Source: Bacillota bacterium (GTDB lineage: Bacteria > Bacillota > Sulfobacillia > JAJZIM01). Taken from it: DNA of 40,454 bases. The position numbers and the translations under genes are program-made. Positions 25,972-32,778 of this stretch are shown in pieces (positions within the stretch are counted from its first letter, which is position 1; the number at the start of each line of letters is the position of its first letter). The notes under the pieces were generated by a model. That model ran no database searches. It worked only from the letters and a program-made list of their open reading frames with translations, and had not been told where the DNA came from. Where the stretch lies: the NCBI GenBank assembly GCA_021810565.1, contig JAJZIM010000026.1, positions 1 through 40,454 of the forward strand, in the 5' to 3' direction.

Positions 25972-26330
25972 TGCCGCTTTAGAGTTGACTTCACAAGTTA
26001 CAGCTTTGCCAATAGGGGAAGGCGGCCAGTATGAAGTCGGTCGCAAGGCGAGTCGTGCATACATTTAATGTGTCATAACATAGCTGTCGTGCCATCACCA
26101 CAGTCAGGTATCAGCGTCCTTGGGGGATAAGCGCGCTAAATGGCAGGCGGAGTGGCGATCGTTCGCTGTAGTTCAGGCTGCAGACTATGATCACTTCGTA
26201 TATGTTTGACAGGTTGGTTCACAGCGACGCGGAGGTGAGGCGGCCGCCTACACAACAAACCCCGATGCGGACCGGAAGCCATCCCCGTTTCCGAGGGGGG
26301 CGGGAAACACTTGAACCAGGAGGGGGCAAC
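25972..26330. other. Intergenic region after the TIR module
   Basis: No supported gene, clear promoter or terminator was found. GC rises back to the element average across this stretch. A frame from 26187 is open but has no SD; the downstream GTG at 26331 is the better start. Confidence 0.4.
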
Positions 26331-26534
26331 GTGATCCGGAGGGAAGCCGAAGTTGACGAGCTGTGCGAGCGGTGCGGCGGGATGCACGTTAGGAATGCGG
26401 CGGAGTTCCTGCATTGGCGACGGCTGTTTCTGTTCGTGAGGGTTTGCGCCTGCGAGGAGTGCGGCTGCCGCTCCGCCGGCAGGCGCATCCTGGCGCAGGA
26501 AAGGAGCACCAATTCGGGAGTTTCCGGCTGGTAG
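26331..26534 (+). CDS. Small zinc-ribbon protein
   Basis: A 67-residue product starts at GTG 26331 after the strong SD AGGAGGGGG. It has CERCGG near the N terminus and CACEECGC in the middle, enough cysteines for a zinc knuckle. The rest is basic. Such small zinc proteins are frequent in mobile elements, where they bind DNA or partner proteins. No specific family is recognised. Confidence 0.55.
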   Translation: MIRREAEVDELCERCGGMHVRNAAEFLHWRRLFLFVRVCACEECGCRSAGRRILAQERSTNSGVSGW

Positions 26535-26575
26535 CGAAGAAAATATAGGCGATGATAAGAAAGAGGAGGTTACCA

Positions 26576-27244
26576 GTGCCACGCCTTGGTTCCCCTAAGC
26601 CGCTAGCGGCGATGCGGGTAAATAAGGATGCAAGACCAGATATAGTGCCTATGGTCACGGAAGCAGATGATATTCCGGATAGTATTGCGGAAATTGCAAG
26701 GGCCGTTGCGGCTGGCAAATTGGATCTGGCACAGAACCTATCAGTGCGCATTGCCGCCTCCTTTTCTCCCGCAAGCCCTTCGATTTCACCGGCGATAAAG
26801 TTAACGTGTGAGCTTCAGGTTAGAGTTTTTCTACGAGATAGGTTCACATGCCGATATTGTCGGAGAAATACGGTATTCATCCCGGTGTTGCGGGTTCTTT
26901 CCCGGCTATACCCTGCAGAGTTACCTTACCAAAAGAACTGGCGCTGGTCGGAAACCCATCCTGCCTACTGGAAATATGCCGCTAGTTGTGACCATGTTGT
27001 GCCCGTTGCGCGGGGCGGCACTTCTGCCATCGATAATCTTGTAACAAGTTGTTATATGTGCAATTCGGTAAAACAGCAATGGCTTATCGACGAACTGCAT
27101 TGGCAGATCTTCCCCATGCAGAACACCGATTGGGATGGCCTTTCCGGGTTGTACGGAGCATTGGTGGAGGCTGCGGGTGCAGGCGCGGAACTGTATCACC
27201 GCCGATGGATGCGGGCTTTGCAGGCAGTGTCAGCGTCCCATTAG
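26576..27244 (+). CDS. HNH endonuclease
   Basis: The 222-residue protein has a C-terminal HNH domain. FTCRYCRRN supplies the first zinc pair, CDHVVPVARGGTSAIDNL gives the DH-VP-x-x-x-GG catalytic core and the conserved asparagine, and CYMCNSVK gives the second zinc pair. About 35 residues (LSRLYPAELPYQKNW...) are inserted between the first cysteines and the core. The GTG at 26576 is preferred because GAGGAGGT lies just upstream; an ATG at 26552 has none. The first residues (PRLGSPKPLAAMRVN) resemble the start of the next gene's product. Such nucleases serve as homing, packaging or defence enzymes; its target is unknown. Confidence 0.85.
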   Translation: MPRLGSPKPLAAMRVNKDARPDIVPMVTEADDIPDSIAEIARAVAAGKLDLAQNLSVRIAASFSPASPSISPAIKLTCELQVRVFLRDRFTCRYCRRNTVFIPVLRVLSRLYPAELPYQKNWRWSETHPAYWKYAASCDHVVPVARGGTSAIDNLVTSCYMCNSVKQQWLIDELHWQIFPMQNTDWDGLSGLYGALVEAAGAGAELYHRRWMRALQAVSASH

Positions 27245-27301
27245 AGGAATTACCAGTTCGCATTTACCTGGCTATGCATTAGGGAAAGGGGGCGTTTCGC
27301 G

Positions 27302-27490
27302 GTGCGCCTTGGTTCCGTGAAACGGCCTGCGGTGGTGCGGGTGCAGACGCAACGGAAGGCGGAGGAGATATTGCGCATCGCCGTGGAGCACGGCTGGAAG
27401 GTGATCGTGGGCATCGAGCCGGACAAGCCGGAGTTCCTCCGGGATTGGGAAACGCTTCTACGCTTGGCGCGTGGGCACCCTGGGCCTTGA
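27302..27490 (+). CDS. Small protein resembling the N-terminal part of PBPRA1643-type SEC-C proteins
   Basis: The 62-residue product starts at GTG 27302 after AAAGGGGG. It reads MRLGSVKRPAVVRVQTQRKAEEILRIAVEHGW and then VIVGIEPDKPEF. This pattern occurs in small proteins that usually end in a SEC-C metal motif; that motif is missing here. It may be a short form or a truncated gene. It ends seven bases before the convergent resolvase gene. Confidence 0.6.
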   Translation: MRLGSVKRPAVVRVQTQRKAEEILRIAVEHGWKVIVGIEPDKPEFLRDWETLLRLARGHPGP

Positions 27491-27497
27491 TCCGATG

Positions 27498-28133
27498 TCA
27501 AAAGACCGGCGTCTCCTTCCCGGGCGCCTCCAGGAGCCGCAGCAGCGTGGCGTAGCCGCAGTCCAAACGCCGGGCTGCCTCGGAGCGGCTGATGTGTCCC
27601 GCCTCCAAGTCGGCCCGGACGGCGGCCCAGCGCTGGGCAAAGCCTGGGCGTGCCGTCACCGGCGGCCGACCGATGCGCTTCCCCTGCCGCTTGGCCCGGT
27701 CCATCCCGGCCTTCGTCCGCTCGGCCAGGATGCCCCGCTCCAGTTGGGCATAGGCGACGGTGATGTGGAACAGGGCTTCGCCGAAGGGGCTGGTGGTATC
27801 CAGCCACGGCTCGGAGTACGAGCGCAGCCCCACGCCCCAGCGGCGCAGGCGTTCCAGAGTTGTGGCGGCGTCCAGGACGGAGCGGAAGGCCCGGTCCATC
27901 CGCCAGACTAGCAGAAGATCTACCTTGCGCTTGGCGGCGAGGTCCAGAAGCTCCCGCCAGGCCTTGCGATGCGGAAGGTCCGTGGCGGGGGCCTGGTCAA
28001 CGAACTCCCCCGCCGGCTGCCATCCCTGGGCGACGACGAACTCCCGCAGGGGGATGAGCTGGGTTTCGGGGTCTTGCTCCTTGTCGGCGGTGGATACGCG
28101 GGCATAGATCCCGGCGCGGACCAAGGCTGTCAT
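27498..28133 (-). CDS. Small serine resolvase/invertase
   Basis: The 211-residue protein has the resolvase catalytic domain with YARVSTADKEQDPETQ (catalytic S14). LLVWRMDRAFRS (arginine cluster) and ERTKAGMDRAKRQGKRIGRPP link to a C-terminal helix-turn-helix (HISRSEAARRLDCGYATLLRLL). It probably resolves dimers of the replicating element or acts on a separate site. It is the last gene of the leftward replication operon, overlapping the upstream zinc-ribbon gene by 4 nt. GAGGAGG precedes the start. Confidence 0.9.
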   Translation of the reverse strand: MTALVRAGIYARVSTADKEQDPETQLIPLREFVVAQGWQPAGEFVDQAPATDLPHRKAWRELLDLAAKRKVDLLLVWRMDRAFRSVLDAATTLERLRRWGVGLRSYSEPWLDTTSPFGEALFHITVAYAQLERGILAERTKAGMDRAKRQGKRIGRPPVTARPGFAQRWAAVRADLEAGHISRSEAARRLDCGYATLLRLLEAPGKETPVF

Positions 28134-28378
28134 CCCTCGTCCTCCTCCCCGGCTTGGGTTTTGGAGTGCTTTTGGAGGGCTGCCTCATCGGTCTCCACCC
28201 TCGCCACAACCTCTTCGACGAAGGGCCGGTGGTTGCAGAAGGCCCGCAGGTGGCGGCCGTCCGTGGGGCAGGTCAGTGCCACCGCGACCTTGCCTTTTTT
28301 CGAGTGGGTGATGCTCACGCGAAGGGACGCGCCACAGATGAAGCAGGTCGGGAGCGGCCGGGTCGCCTCGGTAGTCAT
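28130..28378 (-). CDS. Small zinc-ribbon protein between ParB-like and resolvase genes
   Basis: The 82-residue product has CFICG near residue 12 and CPTDGRHLRAFCNH in the middle, a likely treble-clef or ribbon zinc site. An acidic tail follows. Both ends overlap neighbours by 4 nt (ATGA), so translation is coupled. Its tight linkage suggests it works with the ParB-like or Mom-like protein. The family is not named. Confidence 0.65.
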   Translation of the reverse strand: MTTEATRPLPTCFICGASLRVSITHSKKGKVAVALTCPTDGRHLRAFCNHRPFVEEVVARVETDEAALQKHSKTQAGEEDEG

Positions 28379-29043
28379 CGTTCGTCACCTCCTGATTGTG
28401 TCGCCCCGTCTACACCTGAGCCTCGGAGCCACTCGCGGCAGATCTCCACCAGGGCCAGGGCGCGGCGGTTGGGCTCTTCGGCTGCCGCCACCCGCGGCAG
28501 TGCCTTGGAGATGGCCTTCTCCACCACCTCCCGCTGTTCCGCCGTGAAGGGGAAAGAGACCCGTTCCAGACGAACCGCCCTGGCCTGCTCCCAGATGTTG
28601 AGGGCCTCGGCCAGGGAGGCAGCCGATTGCTGCCCTATGGAGGCCAATCCCCGCAGGGCCTCGGCGGTGTCCGGCAGAATGGCCAGGACGTCTTCCTCCG
28701 GCATGGCGGCCAACAGATCACGGGTCAGGGCCGCCTTCTTGTTCAGATCGTCCTGGCCGTGGACGGCGTTCAGGGCTTGGGCCAGCAGCCGGGCGCCCAT
28801 GTCGTCCAGGTGGACCACCACGCAGGGCGCACTGGCAAGTTTTTGTTCCCGGTAGAGCCGCAGCCGCTGGTTGCCGCCCAGCACTTCGAACCGCTGGTCG
28901 CTCACGGGCCGCACCACGAGGGGGAGCACCATGCCGAAGCGGCCGATGCTGGCGGCAAGGCGGCCCAGGGCGGCAGCGTCCATCTCGTTGGGGTTCCAAG
29001 GAGCGGGGAGCAACTGCGCCAGGGGCAGATCAGTAACTTCCAA
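28375..29043 (-). CDS. ParB/Srx-fold protein
   Basis: The 222-residue protein begins with a ParB N-terminal domain: LPLAQLLPAPWNPNEMD, GRLAASIGRFGMVLPLVVRP and FEVLGGNQRLRLYREQ. The GGNQR box corresponds to the ENxxR/GERR-type nucleotide-binding site of ParB. The C-terminal part is helical and lacks a clear ParB HTH. The frame is open far upstream, but TTG 29043 is chosen because AGGAGGT lies seven bases before it and the upstream frame overlaps the Mom-like gene. ParB-like proteins with Mom-type modifiers occur in phages and mobile elements. It may bind the GTGCAC repeats or act as a CTP/ATP-dependent partner; both ideas are untested. Confidence 0.8.
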   Translation of the reverse strand: MEVTDLPLAQLLPAPWNPNEMDAAALGRLAASIGRFGMVLPLVVRPVSDQRFEVLGGNQRLRLYREQKLASAPCVVVHLDDMGARLLAQALNAVHGQDDLNKKAALTRDLLAAMPEEDVLAILPDTAEALRGLASIGQQSAASLAEALNIWEQARAVRLERVSFPFTAEQREVVEKAISKALPRVAAAEEPNRRALALVEICREWLRGSGVDGATQSGGDER

Positions 29044-29047
29044 GAGA

Positions 29048-29761
29048 TCAACCTCCTCGCTTCGGGTACGGCAGGACGGGAACCAGGAGCCGAATGCGCC
29101 AGGTCGGGTCGACGAAGACCACGTACCGGTGCTTGCCCGCCTGAGGAACGAGGCGCACCGGCAGGCCGCGACGTCGAAGATAGGCCGCCGAGTGGGTGCC
29201 GAAGGCCGAGCCCACGGAGCGCAGGTGGCGGGGTACGCCGTCGCCCAGGTCCATGAGCGGCTGGGCCTCGCTGACGCCGGTGTAGAGCCAACCTGCAGCC
29301 TGGTACACGGTGCCAACGTGGCCGACGCCAGGATCGGCGTAGCTCAGCAGGAACTTCAGCCGGGTGGACCTCCTCAGGGCGCGGACGAGGACTCCCAGCA
29401 GTCGGGACTCGCTGTTCTTGGGCAGGTCGTCCTCCAGCCAGAGGCGCGTAAGGGTCAGGCAGTCGTCGCGAGTTGCCCCCTCCACCAGGCGATGGCCGTT
29501 GATGGGGCCCACGCCCAGGCTGACGGCACCCCGGAGGCGGCTGTCAGTGAAGACGCCGAAGGTGAGCTTTGTGCCGCCGGGCATGGAATGGAGGTAGTGG
29601 TGTCTTACGAGGACGTCCTGCGCGACCCGATGCGGCACCGGAAGCATCTCGATCATGCGGGGGTTAATCTGGAGCGCCGGGGTCCGATTCGAACGGCCAT
29701 CCCCGCCTTGGGCAGGCGGTGGGCTGCCAGTTGCCCCACCGGCGCGGGTTTTTGCCCTCAT
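29048..29761 (-). CDS. Mom-like DNA adenine modification protein
   Basis: The protein resembles the Mom family, named after the phage Mu enzyme that converts adenine to a methylcarbamoyl derivative and thereby evades restriction. Diagnostic blocks are HHYLHSMPGGTKLTFGVF, LTLTRLWLEDDLPKNSESRLLG, LLSYADPGVGHVGTVYQAAGWLYTG and the C-terminal VLPYPKRG. The fold is related to GNAT acyltransferases. The ATG at 29761 overlaps the upstream stop (ATGA); the first 35 residues are low-complexity, so translation may begin later. It lies 4 nt before the ParB-like gene. Modifying the element's own DNA would protect it from host restriction, or mark self for the nuclease systems it carries. Confidence 0.85.
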   Translation of the reverse strand: MRAKTRAGGATGSPPPAQGGDGRSNRTPALQINPRMIEMLPVPHRVAQDVLVRHHYLHSMPGGTKLTFGVFTDSRLRGAVSLGVGPINGHRLVEGATRDDCLTLTRLWLEDDLPKNSESRLLGVLVRALRRSTRLKFLLSYADPGVGHVGTVYQAAGWLYTGVSEAQPLMDLGDGVPRHLRSVGSAFGTHSAAYLRRRGLPVRLVPQAGKHRYVVFVDPTWRIRLLVPVLPYPKRGG

Positions 29762-30162
29762 CGCATCTCTCCTTGGGCCTGGGGTGGCCGCACCAGATCA
29801 GCCGGCACCTCCACGGCTGTCTCCGGTCGGCTGTCCAGCGCCACGGCGCAACGGGCCTTGATCACCTGCAAGAGCCTGCCTGGGCCATGCGGCGTCTCCA
29901 CCTGCTGGCCTAAGAAGGGATAAAGCCGGGCGGCGCGGTGACCGAAACAGGCTTCCGCACGCAGCGACTCGGGCGGCCTGCCATCGGTTTCCTCTTCCCT
30001 CAGGTGACCCAGGGCATCGGGCTTGTGAGAACGAAGCTCATGCAACAAGGGTGTCACCTGACGGCGATCCGGCTGTCCGGCTCCCACGTAGCGGTAGCGG
30101 ATATCGCCGCCTTCGGCGAAGACGTGATAACCCAAGCGCCGCAGTTCGTCTACAGCACGCAT
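29758..30162 (-). CDS. Small TubC-docking-like protein of the replication operon
   Basis: The 134-residue protein begins AVDELRRLGYHVFAEGGDIRYRYVG and continues with ...VTPLLHELRSHKPDALGHL. This resembles the TubC N-terminal docking fold often seen in plasmid or phage replication proteins. The C-terminal half is unassigned. Its ATG shares one base with the primase stop (TGATG), and its stop overlaps the Mom-like start. A role as adaptor for the primase is likely but not proven. Confidence 0.6.
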   Translation of the reverse strand: MRAVDELRRLGYHVFAEGGDIRYRYVGAGQPDRRQVTPLLHELRSHKPDALGHLREEETDGRPPESLRAEACFGHRAARLYPFLGQQVETPHGPGRLLQVIKARCAVALDSRPETAVEVPADLVRPPQAQGEMR

Positions 30163-32324
30163 CAGACCGATCCTTCCCGGAGTTCATCCTCCGCCAAGAA
30201 TTTGCGATCCCCCTCTTCCGGATTCGAGTGCACGACTGCACGGGTCGCCTCGGAACCCTTGCCACCGCTGAGCTCGGACCCGTGCATGGAGGTGTGCACA
30301 GGTGGCTCAACGGAGTGCACAGGTGCACGGTTTGCGGCGGTCTCCGTGTGCACTTGTGCACGGTCGTCGGAGGGGATGCACAGGTCAGTGCACGGGTTGG
30401 GAGCCGCATCAGGAGTGGCTTCCTGGCCTACCCGTGCACGCGTTCGCTCGTTTTTGGAGTGAACCGCCGCCAAGTCCTCCGGGGTGGGAAGCGCTTGGGC
30501 ATCAGGGAGTGGGTCGCCGAGGACCAACACGGCTGGCCGACCACGTCGCGGCTGAAGGTTGACCAGAAAGCCAAGGTGGATGGCCTTGGCCACGCGCCGG
30601 GAAGCCGCCGAGCGGTCGATGCCCAGCTTCGCCGCGGCCTCGCTGATCGAGGGGCCGGAGGGGCAGTTCGGGTCAGCAGCATCTGGGACGGCATCTGTTG
30701 CTTCCTGAAGACTGCGCACGGCCTCCACGGTTTCCCGGACGGCGGGGGAGCAGCTGTCTGCCGCCGTGGCGGCGAAAATGTCCGCCACGATGTCATGGAC
30801 GGCCTGGTAGTCCGCCAGGGTGGCCAACACACGTCCCGCCCCGTCCAGCTCGCGCTGGCGCTGGTAGAGCAGGGCATGGGCCTGGATCAGGGTGACGAGT
30901 TGGGAAAAGTCCCGGCGTGCCCGCACCTGCCCAGCGGGGAAAAGCTCCGCCATCGCGTGGGCGAAAGGTACCAGCACGCGTCGGCGGCCGGCTATCTGGA
31001 GCCAGCCCTGCGCCGCGATGAAGGGAGAAAAATCCATGTCCGCCAGCACCCCCTCGGCGACGTCCGCAATGGCATGGAGCACGGCCTGAGTGTGTTCGGG
31101 GGTATCCGGAACCGAAGCCTCCAGCATCCGGGTTGCCAGTTCCGGCTCCAGCTCGCCGACGGTGGTGGTGATCAGGCCGGTGGGTCCGGCCTTCTCGATA
31201 TGTCGTGCGACGAGTCCGTCAGGGCTGTTCTCCACGGTGTCGTAGTTGAGCTTGCCTTCCCAGGCGAGGCTGCGGATGACCACGGCTCCCGCACCATCTT
31301 GAGCGAAGCTTGCCGCCTCGGCCACCACCACCACACGATGGGCGAGGTCCTCCTCGGAGTAGATCAATGCACGCTCGCTGCAGGCGGTCAGCCGGTAGAA
31401 GGCGTCGGCGGGGAAAAGTTTGAGCACCGCGTCCACCTCGGTGGACTTGCCTACCGACGAGGGGCCGGTGATGAAAAGGTTGACCGGGCGAGGGAGAAGT
31501 CGCGAGGTGATGGCCAAATAAAGGAGCTTGGACAAGCGGCGGTCGCCAGCCAGGCCGGAGCGGCGCATCACGTCAGCCATCGCTTGGAGAATATCCGGCC
31601 GATCCGAGAGGCCGTTCGTGGTGGCCAGGAGGTTCTCCGCCTCCCGGCTCCTGTCGGTGGCGAGGACGTCCTCCAGGCGCTGGCGGGGGCAGGCCGACAG
31701 CCAAGCGATGAACCGTTCCTTATCGTGGTCGGCCCGCCATGCGTCGCCCACATCCTTGAAACCCGCCGGTTTCACCAAGTGGATGTTGGCGCCCGGTAAG
31801 TGCTTGGCCAACGCCTGGCCGCTTCGCCGGGCACCAGCTTGGCCTGCCGCGTCGCCCTCGACCACGATGAGAATGTCGGCGTGCCGGTATGGATCCAAGA
31901 AGGAGACCCATTCCGGCTTGAAGGTAAGCGCTCCCGGGAGGCCTAAAGCGGCTTCTCCCGCAAAGCCCAGGGTCTGGACGTCGGACTCTTCTCCCACGAT
32001 CCAGACCTGGCCGGTGCGCTCCGCGGCGTGAAGGGTATGGCGCCCGTAAGGCTGGAGCCGCACGCCTTTGGGCTGGTCGAAACGCTGCCCCTCTTTCAGG
32101 CCGACCCGCCAACGGGAAAGCACCGCCGCGCCGTTCTCGTCGAGGTAGGGGATCAGAACTGCTGACCTGCCGTGCCGCTTGTATTCCGCCAGTCCCAACG
32201 TTTGGAGATAGTCTTCCGGCAGAGCCGTGTGGGTTGCGTAGGCGTGTAAAGTGACTCCCTCCAGGGATCCGGTGCCGAGGGCCGCTTGGACCCTGGCGAC
32301 TGCTGTCTGAGTGTCAGCAGGCAT
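30162..32324 (-). CDS. TOPRIM primase-helicase
   Basis: This 720-residue replication protein has a TOPRIM domain (VWIVGEESDVQTL around 107-118, ILIVVEGDAAGQAG around 151-164). A P-loop domain follows with NLFITGPSSVGKST (about 283-296) and the acidic strand HRVVVVAEAA. A winged helix-turn-helix lies near the C terminus (SISEAAAKLGIDRSAASRRVAKAI). The CHC2 zinc finger that usually precedes TOPRIM is encoded by a separate overlapping gene. The C-terminal 120 residues are low-complexity, and their DNA contains the GTGCAC repeat cluster, so this end may serve mainly as an origin. The element can therefore probably replicate after excision. Confidence 0.88.
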   Translation of the reverse strand: MPADTQTAVARVQAALGTGSLEGVTLHAYATHTALPEDYLQTLGLAEYKRHGRSAVLIPYLDENGAAVLSRWRVGLKEGQRFDQPKGVRLQPYGRHTLHAAERTGQVWIVGEESDVQTLGFAGEAALGLPGALTFKPEWVSFLDPYRHADILIVVEGDAAGQAGARRSGQALAKHLPGANIHLVKPAGFKDVGDAWRADHDKERFIAWLSACPRQRLEDVLATDRSREAENLLATTNGLSDRPDILQAMADVMRRSGLAGDRRLSKLLYLAITSRLLPRPVNLFITGPSSVGKSTEVDAVLKLFPADAFYRLTACSERALIYSEEDLAHRVVVVAEAASFAQDGAGAVVIRSLAWEGKLNYDTVENSPDGLVARHIEKAGPTGLITTTVGELEPELATRMLEASVPDTPEHTQAVLHAIADVAEGVLADMDFSPFIAAQGWLQIAGRRRVLVPFAHAMAELFPAGQVRARRDFSQLVTLIQAHALLYQRQRELDGAGRVLATLADYQAVHDIVADIFAATAADSCSPAVRETVEAVRSLQEATDAVPDAADPNCPSGPSISEAAAKLGIDRSAASRRVAKAIHLGFLVNLQPRRGRPAVLVLGDPLPDAQALPTPEDLAAVHSKNERTRARVGQEATPDAAPNPCTDLCIPSDDRAQVHTETAANRAPVHSVEPPVHTSMHGSELSGGKGSEATRAVVHSNPEEGDRKFLAEDELREGSV
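30228..30439. repeat. Cluster of GTGCAC iteron-like repeats inside primase gene
   Basis: The palindrome GTGCAC occurs exactly at 30228, 30294, 30315, 30323, 30348, 30356, 30388 and 30434. One-mismatch copies lie at 30236, 30282 and 30376. Three sets are spaced exactly 8 bp start to start (30228/30236, 30315/30323, 30348/30356), and most second copies are followed by GG. Eight exact copies in 212 bp is far above chance. The coding frame does not need them. It could be the replication origin (compare the origin inside gene O of phage lambda) or a binding array for the ParB-like protein. Confidence 0.8.
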
Positions 32325-32487
32325 GGCGGAGGAAGACCCCTCTGAGGACGTTCACGGCACAGCTAGCGTGCCGATCCTTGTGGAAGGGGCACTTGGCCAT
32401 GCGCTCGTTGGTCGTGCCACGCAGGTCGAACTCGGGGCGAAGCTTTGAAAATGCTTCCAGCCAATCCACGGAAGATCGGTTCGTCAC
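32314..32487 (-). CDS. CHC2-type zinc finger protein, first gene of replication operon
   Basis: The 57-residue product holds most of a primase CHC2 finger: DLRGTTNERMAKCPFHKDRHASCAV and then GVFLRHAC before the stop. The usual C-x-x-C of the second half appears as R-x-x-C, so one zinc ligand seems missing. GTG 32487 is preferred over the frame start because GGAGGAG lies eight bases upstream. It overlaps the TOPRIM primase gene by 11 nt. Together they look like one ancestral primase split in two, or a finger supplied in trans. Confidence 0.7.
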   Translation of the reverse strand: MTNRSSVDWLEAFSKLRPEFDLRGTTNERMAKCPFHKDRHASCAVNVLRGVFLRHAC

Positions 32488-32701
32488 CTTTCCGACTCCT
32501 CCTCCCACGTCCCGCTCGGGGTCTCACCGCCGGAAGGCGGACATTCAGCGTGGGCCGAACCACGACGGAGGCAAATGTCGACAGCCTCGCTCAGCCTGCG
32601 GCGCCAGTCCGACGCAGGGGTGGAAACTATGATCAGCTTAAGCTGTCCATCGCGGCGAGGCATTGCGGGTCCCCTCCCGCCAGGAAAGAATCTTCGATCA
32701 A

Positions 32702-32745
32702 ATTATAGCATGGTCCTTGATCTACACAATCAGATATGATAGAAT
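32702..32745. promoter_or_regulatory. Overlapping divergent promoters
   Basis: Rightward: TTGATC (32717-32722), 17 bp, TAGAAT (32740-32745), for the 399-aa gene. Leftward: TATAAT (32702-32707 on the minus strand) with TTGTGT 16 bp upstream (32724-32729), for the CHC2-primase-Mom operon. The leftward -35 lies between the two rightward boxes, so the two promoters probably compete and could form a switch. From the leftward -10 to the CHC2 start is about 215 nt without a supported gene. Confidence 0.7.
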
Positions 32746-32778
32746 AAAAGCGCCAATAACAGAACGGAGGTGGTTGTG

